Positions 19,755 through 26,705 of a stretch of DNA of 64,000 bases are shown here, piece by piece. The position numbers were made by a program, and so were the translations under genes. Source of the stretch: an uncultured Cohaesibacter sp. (GTDB lineage: Bacteria; Pseudomonadota; Alphaproteobacteria; Rhizobiales; Cohaesibacteraceae). The DNA is taken from positions 1 through 64,000 of the forward strand of contig NZ_OY759851.1 in NCBI RefSeq assembly GCF_963662805.1, in the 5' to 3' direction. The notes under the pieces were generated by a model. That model made no database searches and was not told where the DNA came from. It was given only the letters and a program-made list of their open reading frames with translations. Position 1 is the stretch's first letter. Each line of letters starts with the position of its first letter.

Positions 19755-20099
19755 CTAGCTCAAGTTACGGAAAAAGTGCTCAATCTCAACAATGGGAGTT
19801 TGGTTGCAAAACTCAGCCAGAACTGATCCGTTTATTGTGCGGTCACGCACTTCGATCTTTTCGGTTTCGTGGTTGTAGGCAAATGCGTACTTCTTCTCTT
19901 CAATTACCGCCCACAGAATATTTGCCAATCCACCATTGTACTGTTTTATGGAAATTGTTCCTGGGCTGGCACGCCACACTATCGCGCCCAAAATTGCTAG
20001 AGCGATTGCTTTGACCTGTCCCGCATGGTGATCTGCTCGGTTCATTACGCCTTCGGCGTACTGGTGCAACACTTCTACGTCTTCTGCTGAAATTGCCAT
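19755..20099 (-). CDS. Hypothetical protein, prophage accessory
   Basis: 114 aa. It begins AISAEDVEVLHQYAEGVMNR, with ASPGTISIKQYNGGLANILW and AFAYNHETEKIEVRDRT following. No family recognised. AGGGGAG sits just before the ATG. It stands between the chimeric remnant and the small gene at 20189, so it was probably brought in with the rearrangement. Confidence 0.55.
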   Translation of the reverse strand: MAISAEDVEVLHQYAEGVMNRADHHAGQVKAIALAILGAIVWRASPGTISIKQYNGGLANILWAVIEEKKYAFAYNHETEKIEVRDRTINGSVLAEFCNQTPIVEIEHFFRNLS

Positions 20100-20188
20100 T
20101 TTACTCCCCTAGGTTGTTTTTCTTTCTTTTGTACCACTTAGTTTGGTCCGGGGGGAAGCGGTTTTGCACTGGCGTAGCTTGTTTGTGC

Positions 20189-20383
20189 TTATGTTGAGCG
20201 TTGTCGATACTTCCTGAACCGATCGTCCTCTGCGCCGCGTTCGCGGGCTTCGGCTATGGCGAGTTCTTTTTCCAGGCGGTCCAGCCACAGGAAATCGGTC
20301 GGGTGAGGATCGACCTCATGCACCTGGGCGAGGATCGCCAGGCCTTCCCTGATTTCTGCTGATGTCACAATGCGTTTCGTCAT
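20189..20383 (-). CDS. Small hypothetical phage protein
   Basis: 64 aa, charged and predicted helical: MTKRIVTSAEIREGLAILAQ, then DFLWLDRLEKELAIAEARER. Follows the DnaA-like gene by 27 bp on the same strand, in the leftward early operon. A partial copy of its C-terminal coding part occurs at 19517-19615. Confidence 0.55.
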   Translation of the reverse strand: MTKRIVTSAEIREGLAILAQVHEVDPHPTDFLWLDRLEKELAIAEARERGAEDDRFRKYRQRST

Positions 20384-20410
20384 CGTTCAAGACCGGCTGG
20401 GGCTCACGTT

Positions 20411-21004
20411 TCAGCGTTGCTGTTTTAGCAGGATAATCTGGGCTTCCTTGTCGAGTTTGGACAGGGGGCCAATGTTGCGGGAGATGTAGATCCGGTCTTC
20501 GATACCCTGCAGCCACTCGTCCAACTGTCTGTCGGTGTCGCGCAGGTCAACAACTGCATTGCGGTGATGGGCCGCTGTCGTTCTATCGCGTTTGAGGATT
20601 TCGCCTGCCTGTCTGATGCCCATTTCATAGAAGGTGATCAGGCCGTAGACATAGACCGCCAAGGCCTCGGTATGTTCCCTCAGGATGCGAGGGGAGCGGA
20701 ACAGGACGGACGGGTGAACGCGATAGCGTTCGCAGACTTTCTGCAGCCACCAGCCGTCATTGCATTCCTCGTCATCATTGAGTGTGGCAAGCAGCTTTCT
20801 GTATCTCGCCAAGTCCTGAATGGTCGGTTTGCCGGAGAGGTTCTGGCATCTGGTGTGGGCGTAGCTGTGCGCCAGTTCCTCAAGAGCCAAATCGAGCAGA
20901 TAGACCGCGTAACTGTTGTTCATGGCACAGACGCGCGCCCGCACATCGGAAAGATCCGTTTGGAGCTGAACTAGGTTGGTTTCGGTTTTCTGCTTGTCGG
21001 GCAT
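20411..21004 (-). CDS. Phage DNA-binding protein resembling DnaA domain IV
   Basis: 197 aa from ATG 21004 (MPDKQKTETNLVQL), AGGA upstream. An in-frame ATG at 21043 lies inside repeat element R1, so the shorter start is preferred. The C-terminal part, LAVYVYGLITFYEMGIRQAG then RDRTTAAHHRNAVVDLRD, follows the DnaA helix-turn-helix layout, in which a GRDHTTVxHA-like signature sits after a preceding helix. No AAA+ domain. Probably a replication or regulatory protein binding DnaA-box-like DNA; this is inference. Confidence 0.55.
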   Translation of the reverse strand: MPDKQKTETNLVQLQTDLSDVRARVCAMNNSYAVYLLDLALEELAHSYAHTRCQNLSGKPTIQDLARYRKLLATLNDDEECNDGWWLQKVCERYRVHPSVLFRSPRILREHTEALAVYVYGLITFYEMGIRQAGEILKRDRTTAAHHRNAVVDLRDTDRQLDEWLQGIEDRIYISRNIGPLSKLDKEAQIILLKQQR

Positions 21005-21031
21005 GGTGGTGGATCCTGAGGGGATTGGGTC

Positions 21032-21099
21032 GCTCTCGTTCATTGCGTTGCAATGAACTGGCGCTGGCGGTCGACGTCGGCGGCGTTGCCGCCTTGTCT
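21032..21099 (+). repeat. Covarying double-hairpin element, copy R1
   Basis: GCTCTC, stem TTCATTGC-gtt-GCAATGAA, CTGGCGC, linker ending TCGACGTC, stem GGCGGC-gtt-GCCGCC, TTGTCT. Lies in the gap between gapR and the DnaA-like gene. Spacing is identical, base for base, to copy R2 at 21832-21899, while the stem bases differ in compensating pairs. Confidence 0.8.
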
Positions 21100-21398
21100 T
21101 AAATCTGCATTTTGGATTGGTTGGGGTCTTCCTTGGCGACGTCGCGGCTGGTCTGTTCCATGCCGAGGGCGTGCAGATAGAGGTCAAGCAGGGCTTCCAT
21201 CTCCTGGCGCTCGTTGTTGTCCTGCTTGCGCAGGCGGACCACCTGACGCATGACCTTGACGTCATAGCCGTTGCCCTTGGCTTCGGCGTACACATCCTTG
21301 ATATCGTCGGAGATGCATTTTTTCTCTTCTTCGAGGCGTTCGATGCGCTCGACAAAGGCGCGTAGCTGATCAGCCGGGATGCCCCCATGATTTGTCAT
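21099..21398 (-). CDS. gapR: GapR (DUF2312) nucleoid-associated protein, phage copy
   Basis: 99 aa from ATG 21398. The family core is unmistakable: PADQLRAFVERIERLEEEKK, then IKDVYAEAKGNGYDVKVMRQ and VVRLRKQDNNERQEMEALLDLY (residues 63-84, written here as two parts: VVRLRKQDNN and ERQEMEALLDLY). GapR proteins clamp overtwisted, AT-rich DNA ahead of forks and polymerases in alphaproteobacteria. This copy sits in the leftward early operon beside a DnaA-like gene, which suggests a role in phage replication. Confidence 0.88.
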   Translation of the reverse strand: MTNHGGIPADQLRAFVERIERLEEEKKCISDDIKDVYAEAKGNGYDVKVMRQVVRLRKQDNNERQEMEALLDLYLHALGMEQTSRDVAKEDPNQSKMQI

Positions 21399-21492
21399 TT
21401 GCTTTCTCAACCTTCTGAATTTCGCAAATTTATTCGATTAATCCTCTTCATCCCCGTGCATGCCGGTCTCGTTAGGCTTGTTGGAGATGGAT

Positions 21493-21528
21493 GAGTGCCG
21501 GACCTGACTCGGAAAAGGTCCGGCACTC
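21493..21528. repeat. Long perfect inverted repeat upstream of gapR
   Basis: GAGTGCCGGACCT (21493-21505) and AGGTCCGGCACTC (21516-21528), 13 bp perfect with a 10-nt loop. No T tract on either side, so not an ordinary terminator. It could be an operator or a processing hairpin. Confidence 0.6.
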
Positions 21529-21541
21529 TGTCCCACAACGT

Positions 21542-21808
21542 CTATTTCTCAGGAGACACGCTATGGAACAAACTCAAGTTGGAGCCCATTGCCCACACTG
21601 CGGGGGTGCCGTCGTCAAGGCGACCGACAACAAGACCGGTGAAGCCGTCGCAGCCTGCGAACAGTGCGGCGTCCGCTTCGGTCGCTGGGCTGATCTGGAA
21701 GACAGGGCAAAGCGCTTCATCATCGATGACGCTCGGAAGCAAGTCCTCAAGGTCATCAAGCGTGGTGGGCGTGGGATACTGAAATAGGAACTTTTCGACT
21801 GTCGGCAT
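21542..21808 (-). CDS. Alternative antisense ORF, first gene after leftward promoter
   Basis: 88 aa from ATG 21808 (MPTVEKFLFQYPTPTTLDDL), AGGGG 8 nt upstream. It has the direction and position expected for the first gene of the leftward early transcript and precedes gapR. It has no recognisable domain, and its codon bias mirrors that of the plus-strand zinc-ribbon ORF it fully overlaps. Only one of the two is likely real. Confidence 0.35.
   Translation of the reverse strand: MPTVEKFLFQYPTPTTLDDLEDLLPSVIDDEALCPVFQISPATEADAALFAGCDGFTGLVVGRLDDGTPAVWAMGSNLSLFHSVSPEK
21563..21787 (+). CDS. Small zinc-ribbon protein (conflicts with an antisense ORF)
   Basis: 74 aa. Two Cys pairs, CPHCGG and CEQCG, 22 residues apart form a zinc-ribbon knuckle; the C-terminal half is basic (DDARKQVLKVIKRGGRG). 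AGGAG stands 7 nt before ATG 21563. Against it: its strand opposes all neighbours, and a leftward repressor-controlled promoter points into it from 21985-22013. The opposite strand has an 88-aa ORF over the same bases. The four-Cys pattern is hard to get by chance, so I favour this one. Confidence 0.5.
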   Translation: MEQTQVGAHCPHCGGAVVKATDNKTGEAVAACEQCGVRFGRWADLEDRAKRFIIDDARKQVLKVIKRGGRGILK

Positions 21809-21831
21809 CTTCTGGCCCCTGTTGTTAGGGC

Positions 21832-21899
21832 GCTCTCGCACATTGCTTGGCAATGTGCTGGCGCTTGCGTTCGACGTCAGCAGCAAAGCTGCTTTGTCT
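21832..21899 (+). repeat. Covarying double-hairpin element, copy R2
   Basis: GCTCTC, stem CACATTGC-ttg-GCAATGTG, CTGGCGC, linker TTGCGTTCGACGTC, stem AGCAGC-aaa-GCTGCT, TTGTCT. Every block has the same length and spacing as R1. It lies within the 5' leader of the leftward transcript, in the gap 21788-22130, which otherwise holds only the promoter and operators. Confidence 0.8.
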
Positions 21900-21984
21900 G
21901 AAGGCGCAGGGGTAAAGGGAGGATGCATCACCCCTGCGCCTAAACGCCTGTTGGGAGGAATTCACAGGCGATCAGGTAGGGGAT

Positions 21985-22036
21985 AAAATAATACATATAA
22001 TATGTACTGTCAAATTATAAATACAAAAAATATGTA
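21985..22036 (-). promoter_or_regulatory. Leftward early promoter with two repressor operators (PL-like)
   Basis: On the minus strand, -35 TTGACA (22013-22008), a 17-bp spacer and -10 TATTTT (21990-21985). Operator TACATA-TAA-TATGTA (21992-22006) exactly fills the spacer; a second, TACAAA-AAA-TATGTA (22022-22036), lies upstream of -35. The same motif occurs in the CI/Cro gap. This is a strong sequence case for repression by the prophage CI-like protein. Confidence 0.75.
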
Positions 22037-22130
22037 CTGACCTTGGAAACTAAGCCGGTTGATTGGGGAGGGTAGGATAAATAAGTGCTGAAGCAATTGA
22101 GGACGTTCGGGGTCTGATGAGAAAAAGAGC

Positions 22131-22997
22131 TTACTCTTCTGGGATAATCTCATGCAGATTAACGACACGATAAAAGCGTGGTTTGTCGTTTCGATCAGTT
22201 TCAACATTAACGTCAACCCGATATGAAGCCTTGAAGGGATTGAGTAATGGATCAGAAACTAGGGATGAAATGCGATCTTGATCTAAGTCCGAAATGAAGT
22301 GAACGGGAAGGTCTTTGTCGCTAATGGATTTGATAACGCCACGAAAACCTGTTCGACCTTCGGATCTTGGCTGTTCTATATTTGCCTGATGAAAATACAT
22401 CAGGACTTCTTTATAGTCGGCGTCTCTCTTTGAAGAAAGCTCTTGTGATGTCAAAAGAGCCCCGCGTCTCGCATCTAAGGCGTCATTATGATCAAATTTG
22501 ACCGTCAGTTTTTCTTCGTTGGTTTCGTAGTCAATGACTGAAATGCCAAGAGCACCATTTTTGTTCTTGGCGGCAGTTTTAAGGATATCAGAAATTATTT
22601 CTATTTGCTTATTACTGTATGGGAGTGACTGAATGTCTGGCTTCCCAGATCGGCCAATGGATTTGAAGTAATTCACCGCCGCAGAAATATGCTGAGCGAA
22701 ATCGACGAATGTGTTTGTATGGGACATTGTAGAGAATAATGCGCCCATGATTTCAGTGGCACTTCCGAGCTCCGCCCAAATGCAATTGTTCTTTATGTCG
22801 GTCACATAGAGTTTAACTTCAGCGTCTGTTGATTTTCCACCTTGTGCGCGAACTAAGTTTACCAAGAAAGACCGATACTCGCGCGCAATGGCCTGAAATG
22901 ACAATGTTAAGTCGACCAGTTCAATCGGCTCGTGAACATCGAAGTGCAGACGAATTCGAGCAGAGCTAATGCCCTTGTGTGTTGCGCTGTCAATCAT
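22131..22997 (-). CDS. Hypothetical protein, AT-rich prophage cargo gene
   Basis: 288 aa, soluble, no signal or membrane segment. It opens MIDSATHKGISSARIRLHFD. No domain recognised. Base composition is visibly more AT-rich than the structural genes. It lies between the leftward promoter and the repressor gene, where lysogen-expressed accessory genes of temperate phages often sit (exclusion or immunity functions). The upstream gap 22998-23248 shows no gene. Confidence 0.65.
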   Translation of the reverse strand: MIDSATHKGISSARIRLHFDVHEPIELVDLTLSFQAIAREYRSFLVNLVRAQGGKSTDAEVKLYVTDIKNNCIWAELGSATEIMGALFSTMSHTNTFVDFAQHISAAVNYFKSIGRSGKPDIQSLPYSNKQIEIISDILKTAAKNKNGALGISVIDYETNEEKLTVKFDHNDALDARRGALLTSQELSSKRDADYKEVLMYFHQANIEQPRSEGRTGFRGVIKSISDKDLPVHFISDLDQDRISSLVSDPLLNPFKASYRVDVNVETDRNDKPRFYRVVNLHEIIPEE

Positions 22998-23248
22998 TCT
23001 GCTGCTCCGCGTGAAGTCGCTACGAGGCTATTAAATTAGCCTTAATAATCGCTTAAGTGGAAAAGTGGATCGGAAAATGAAGGGATTTTTCTCCATTCAT
23101 GTACTTTTAGTTGTGTTTAGGCGAGGGGTCAATGGATTGCAGGAAATCCCAAGTTGCAATGTTCTATTTTTGTTCTCATAATAAACGCTATTGAGAGGCG
23201 TATTATGAGTGTGAGTGAAGAGCGATTGCAGATGATTATTGACGCATG

Positions 23249-23566
23249 TCAGGCGTCCGGCTTCTCACTGGATTTGCTCGAACTGCTAACCCGTGGTCTG
23301 GATAACCAGGCGCTCGCCATTTGTTGTGGCAACGTGTCCACTCTGCCCAAAAACAAAAAATCCAATGAAGTGCCGTAGAGCGCATTTATTTTGAGGGCGC
23401 CTTGCAATGAAAGGCGCTGAGGGCCTTTGATCCAATTGTTTATTGTTGCTTTTTTCTCGCCAATGCTTTTCGCAAACTCAGTTTGTGATGTGCCTAGATA
23501 GGCATCGATCAGCCAAGCAAGTCGTTCGCCAACATTTTCCTGTGATGATGGATTCGTGTTTGTCAT
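23249..23566 (-). CDS. CI-like phage repressor (XRE-family HTH)
   Basis: 105 aa from ATG 23566. Helix-turn-helix: RLAWLIDAYLGTSQTEFAKS then IGEKKATINNWIKGPQRLSL, followed by ALYGTSLDFLFLGRVDTLP, the usual end of small phage XRE repressors. It is divergent from the Cro-like gene, with operators between them. Longer in-frame starts upstream run through the operator region and are rejected. Confidence 0.8.
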   Translation of the reverse strand: MTNTNPSSQENVGERLAWLIDAYLGTSQTEFAKSIGEKKATINNWIKGPQRLSLQGALKINALYGTSLDFLFLGRVDTLPQQMASAWLSRPRVSSSSKSSEKPDA

Positions 23567-23584
23567 GGCACAAGAATGGCATAG

Positions 23585-23641
23585 TACAAAAATTATGGAC
23601 ATTTCCTTTGCATTGACTTGACATGATACATAAAATATGTA
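23585..23641. promoter_or_regulatory. CI/Cro intergenic operators and rightward promoter
   Basis: Operator TACATA-AAA-TATGTA (23627-23641) is a perfect dyad; a weaker one, TACAAA-AAT-TATGGA, is at 23585-23599. Rightward promoter: -35 TTGACT (23613-23618), 17 bp, -10 TATGTA (23636-23641), overlapped by the strong operator. The Cro-like ATG is 12 bp after the -10, so its mRNA would be nearly leaderless. Confidence 0.7.
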
Positions 23642-23653
23642 CTTCATGAGTGC

Positions 23654-23893
23654 ATGAGCACTGCGAAATCCATTGTTGCTGATTTGGGGGCGAAGGCCGT
23701 GGCTGCGCGGCTTGGCGTCGGCGTGACTGCTGTTTCCAACGCTGTTGTGGCCGGTTCCTTCCCCTCTGCCTGGTGGTTTGAACTGACCGCCATGGGACGC
23801 GAGAGAGGCCTTGACGTTCCTGTTTCCCTGTTTCGCTGGCGCTCGGTTTCGTCTCACACAGTCGCAGACTGTGTGGGCTCTCACCACGATTAA
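23654..23893 (+). CDS. Cro-like HTH regulator
   Basis: 79 aa. SIVADLGAKAVAARLGVGVT followed by AVSNAVVAGSFPSAWWFELT is a compact HTH of the Cro/YdaS type that recognises DNA with the segment AARLGVGVTAVSNAV. First gene of the rightward early transcript. Its last ~20 codons run through a 9-bp hairpin (CACACAGTC-gca-GACTGTGTG at 23855-23875). The next gene starts 18 bp on. Confidence 0.7.
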   Translation: MSTAKSIVADLGAKAVAARLGVGVTAVSNAVVAGSFPSAWWFELTAMGRERGLDVPVSLFRWRSVSSHTVADCVGSHHD

Positions 23894-23910
23894 AAGCGGC
23901 AAGGTGGCAC

Positions 23911-24435
23911 ATGGGTGGCGAGCACAGCCTTTTGAAGGACAAAGAGCGCGATGTCTATGGCGAGCTGCTGGCGGCATCGAAGCTGGACGTGAAAACGGTC
24001 GGCAGTGATGCGCTGGCGGAAGTGACCGGATATCGCAAGCAGAGCATTGATCGCTGTTTGCGCAGGCCATCCAGCAAGGATGAGGGGCGGCAACAATCGC
24101 TTTCGCTCTTCATGCTGGCGGATCTGATCGCCTTTTCCGAGGGCGGGGCCTTGCGCACCTTGCGGCTGCTCAATGAGCTTGCGGGGCTTCAGGTCTTGCC
24201 GCGATCCGACTTGACCGATTTGCCACATGGGGCAGGGGCAGTGGCCGGGGTGTCGCTCGACTTTTCTCACCTGCTTGGCGGCATGTCGGAAGCCATGCTT
24301 GATGATGGGCAGATCACGGCGGATGAAATCCTTGAGCTTGATCTTATTGAACGGGCGGAGAAGCTGCACCTTGATGCGCTGGCGCTGAAAGAGCGGTTCA
24401 AGCGACGGGTGGCGGCGAAAGGGGGCGGGTCATGA
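23911..24435 (+). CDS. Early-region protein, CII-like position
   Basis: 174 aa. N-terminal half: LLAASKLDVKTVGSDALAEV and TGYRKQSIDRCLRRPSSKDE, a plausible DNA-binding helix pair. C-terminal half helical and charged. It occupies the slot directly after cro where CII-type activators are found, but I cannot assign it to a family. Overlaps the next gene by ATGA. Confidence 0.6.
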   Translation: MGGEHSLLKDKERDVYGELLAASKLDVKTVGSDALAEVTGYRKQSIDRCLRRPSSKDEGRQQSLSLFMLADLIAFSEGGALRTLRLLNELAGLQVLPRSDLTDLPHGAGAVAGVSLDFSHLLGGMSEAMLDDGQITADEILELDLIERAEKLHLDALALKERFKRRVAAKGGGS

Positions 24436-25100
24436 GAGAGCCTTGTGCGCCCTGCAATCCGGCCATGGACGAGACCAAAGGCCAGCCGGTGCTGGAACTG
24501 CAACTGAGCTTTGATGCGCTGGGGTTCGGGCCGGAGTTCCTGCCCCATGTGCAGAATAGATGCGCGCCTTTTGAAGAGGCGGCGGGGCGTGGGCGCAAGA
24601 AGAGCAAGTTGCGCACCTGTTCTGCCGATCCTTACGGGCTGATTGCCCTGAGGGCGCAGAGACAGCTTGGCCTACGGCGATCCTACAGCCTGCAGGACTT
24701 TGCGCGGCTGGTGCTGGACGGGCGCGCGATGCCCAAGGGCAAGGAGCTGACGTGTTTTGCCTTTTGCCTGATCGTGATTTCCGAGGTGGCGAGCCGCTAT
24801 TTTCTGTCGCCCGATGAGATCTATTCGGGCGGACGGGCGCAACTGGAATTTAGCGGGGCTCAGCATGTCTGTCAGCATATTGCCGTTGAGAATGGCGGCT
24901 TCTCGACCATGAAGGTCGGGCGGGTTTTTCGGCGCCATCATGCCAGCGTGCGCCATGCGGTCGATGAAGTGGCGGCAAAGCGGCTGAGCAGTCCGGGGCT
25001 GGAAGCAGAAATCGACAATCTGGAAAACAAGATCCTCGATCTGTGGGCCTTTGCGGGCGACGGGGCCGGGATCGAAGCGCGCCTTGCGCTGTTGGTGTGA
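24432..25100 (+). CDS. DnaA domain IV-like phage protein, second copy
   Basis: 222 aa. The N-terminal part is basic and variable (GRGRKKSKLRTCSADPYGL). The central and C-terminal part, FSGAQHVCQHIAVENGGFST followed by MKVGRVFRRHHASVRHAVDE, matches the DnaA domain IV plan in which GRxFxxRxHxTVxHA reads DnaA boxes. No ATPase domain. Together with the leftward homologue-like protein and GapR it points to a DnaA-box-based replication or regulation scheme. Confidence 0.6.
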   Translation: MREPCAPCNPAMDETKGQPVLELQLSFDALGFGPEFLPHVQNRCAPFEEAAGRGRKKSKLRTCSADPYGLIALRAQRQLGLRRSYSLQDFARLVLDGRAMPKGKELTCFAFCLIVISEVASRYFLSPDEIYSGGRAQLEFSGAQHVCQHIAVENGGFSTMKVGRVFRRHHASVRHAVDEVAAKRLSSPGLEAEIDNLENKILDLWAFAGDGAGIEARLALLV

Positions 25101-25109
25101 GGGGGCGAT

Positions 25110-25176
25110 GGACAAGCGAGTGAGACGAGCGACGTCGCAGCCAGCGCCAGCACATTGCGGAGCAATGTGTGAGAGC
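25110..25176 (-). repeat. Covarying double-hairpin element, copy R3 (inverted)
   Basis: On the minus strand: GCTCTC, stem CACATTGC-tcc-GCAATGTG, CTGGCGC, linker ending CGACGTC, a degenerate second stem (GCTCGT-ctc-ACTCGC, 4 of 6 pairs) and TTGTCC. Same block order as R1 and R2; one base shorter in the linker. It lies in the gap between the DnaA-like gene and the next gene. Confidence 0.7.
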
Positions 25177-25197
25177 GTCCCTCAGCAGGCGCAGAAT

Positions 25198-25491
25198 ATG
25201 CGTTCTGGTCAGGTTTCTACCAGTTGCTATCCCGGCGGCTATGCCGAGGCGATGAGGCGGGCGAACCATTTGCGGGTCTTTGGAAGCGCGGAGAGTGGAG
25301 CGGCCTATTTCGGGCGGTTGATTGAAGCGCAGATCATCGATGTGCTGGGCGCTGTCGTGCTGGTGCGTTGCCTTCAAAGCGGGCTGGGCAATCGGCACGT
25401 GGTGGCCATGGTGTTCGCTTCAGAAGCGGTTTGTGATCGCTTTGTCGAGCTGGTGGCCATGCGGGCCATCGAAGGGGCAGGGCTATGCTGA
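25198..25491 (+). CDS. Hypothetical early phage protein
   Basis: 97 aa from ATG 25198 (MRSGQVSTSCYPGGYAEAMR). The longer frame from 25108 runs through element R3 and is unlikely. No domain recognised. Overlaps the next gene by 7 bp. Confidence 0.5.
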   Translation: MRSGQVSTSCYPGGYAEAMRRANHLRVFGSAESGAAYFGRLIEAQIIDVLGAVVLVRCLQSGLGNRHVVAMVFASEAVCDRFVELVAMRAIEGAGLC

Positions 25492-25736
25492 AGCCAAGGC
25501 GCAAGCCCTATCGTCCTTCTTCTGATCGACTTGAGACGCGGCGGATCCGGGTGAGCCTGATCGAAGCGCGGGGGCTGAATGCGCCCGTTGTTTCGATGGT
25601 CGGGCCCTGGCTGGCGCAAGACTGGCGCGAGCGTCATCTCTTTGTGCCCGAGGCGCTCGAGCTGCGCGATCGGCTGAATGAACTCTTTCCACCTGAAACC
25701 GAGACAATGGGGGCGAGCGATGAGCGCTATTCCTGA
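25485..25736 (+). CDS. Hypothetical early phage protein
   Basis: 83 aa, basic N-terminus (LKPRRKPYRPSSDRLETRRI) and a C-terminal helical part ending LRDRLNELFPPETETMG. Unknown. Overlaps the preceding and following genes, as in a compact phage operon. Confidence 0.5.
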   Translation: MLKPRRKPYRPSSDRLETRRIRVSLIEARGLNAPVVSMVGPWLAQDWRERHLFVPEALELRDRLNELFPPETETMGASDERYS

Positions 25737-25995
25737 CAAGCGTGGGGCCGAGCTGCCGAGCGGTGGTGTGCCTGTGATGGTGCCGGATCTGATCGGCGTG
25801 GCTCCTGTCGCCATTCGCGCGCGGGTGGAGGCGGAACGGGCCGAGGGGCTGGCAAGTCAGCGAGACGGGCAGGGCAGGCCGCAAGTCTGTTTCATGCGGG
25901 CAAGTGCGCGCAATGGCGGCGGCCTGAACCGCGTCACACTGCCAAGGTTTTTAGCTGTCGAGCGCATGGCGTCGAAGGAAAAGGGGGAGGGGTGA
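25720..25995 (+). CDS. Hypothetical early phage protein
   Basis: 91 aa from ATG 25720 (MSAIPDKRGAELPSGGVPVM). No recognised motif. It is the last rightward gene before two opposing cargo genes interrupt the operon. Confidence 0.5.
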   Translation: MSAIPDKRGAELPSGGVPVMVPDLIGVAPVAIRARVEAERAEGLASQRDGQGRPQVCFMRASARNGGGLNRVTLPRFLAVERMASKEKGEG

Positions 25996-25997
25996 TG

Positions 25998-26702
25998 TTA
26001 GCTGCGAGGAACGGCAATTCTGTATCGCCATTTACTGAGCCTTTCCAATTCGGACTGCAAAGGCGGGATGTAGTCTTTTTGGCTACGAATAATACAATCT
26101 CGTATTGCATCAATTTTGGGAGCGATCATTCTCTTTGCGTCTTCTTCAGAGACAGAAGTGTCGCCATGAAAATGCATGATAAAATCCCAATCCATGGACA
26201 ATTCACTTGCGATAGTCATTGCTGCGTCTATCGCAATATCACTTCCATCAAAACCAAGCGTGCGGCATTTAGCGGTAGCGCGTTTGATGAGCTCCAAGCT
26301 ATTGCAAAGCTCGTCGGAGAGCGAGACGATATCGCTTCCGTGGAGTTTACCAGAATCCATAAGGAGATAGAGTTTGCCGATTGGCCCATCTGTCTTTTTA
26401 AGTGCTCTAATCAACTGTTCAAGATCAGCAATCTCTACTTCTGTCGTTGGCAGTTGAGTTTGTGCGCGCAGCCAAGCCACCGTTGGCAATCCAACACCCA
26501 AAGCTCCGGCTGCAGCAATCCAACCACTCAGAGCGCCGATCCATTCGCGGGCGCAAGTGACTGGTGTTTCGGCAGCGCTGTTTGCTGCTTCAAGCCTGCA
26601 AAGCCCCATATCGCCATCAAGCTGATAGCCGATAAACAGCATCAACAGAACAGTCAGGCCAGCACCAAGGCTGAAGGCGAAGATGTGGGTGGGTTTGAAC
26701 AT
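25998..26702 (-). CDS. Membrane protein, prophage cargo
   Basis: 234 aa. Two hydrophobic segments: IFAFSLGAGLTVLLMLFIGY near the N-terminus and a second around WIGALSGWIAAAGALGVGLP (residues 54-73). The C-terminal ~150 residues are soluble and helical. No family recognised. It follows the next minus-strand gene after 3 bp, so the pair is one unit opposing the phage early operon, a typical lysogenic-conversion or exclusion arrangement. Confidence 0.65.
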   Translation of the reverse strand: MFKPTHIFAFSLGAGLTVLLMLFIGYQLDGDMGLCRLEAANSAAETPVTCAREWIGALSGWIAAAGALGVGLPTVAWLRAQTQLPTTEVEIADLEQLIRALKKTDGPIGKLYLLMDSGKLHGSDIVSLSDELCNSLELIKRATAKCRTLGFDGSDIAIDAAMTIASELSMDWDFIMHFHGDTSVSEEDAKRMIAPKIDAIRDCIIRSQKDYIPPLQSELERLSKWRYRIAVPRS

Positions 26703-26705
26703 GGG

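Noticed and set aside
20411..21388. A 325-codon minus-strand frame extending the DnaA-like gene through gapR
   Set aside because: The N-terminal third overlaps gapR in another frame and crosses element R1; the supported start is 21004.
23205..23378. A 57-codon plus-strand ORF overlapping the repressor 3' end
   Set aside because: Two thirds are antisense to the CI-like gene and it has no motif; a GAGAGG site precedes its ATG but this is weak evidence.
23831..23893. Fifth copy of the double-hairpin family
   Set aside because: It has a 9-bp triloop hairpin, a CTGGCGC and a GCTCTC, but the order and orientation of the blocks do not match R1-R4; kept only as a lone hairpin.
25108..25491. Longer start for the gene at 25198
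   Set aside because: The extension is encoded by hairpin element R3 and lacks coding character.
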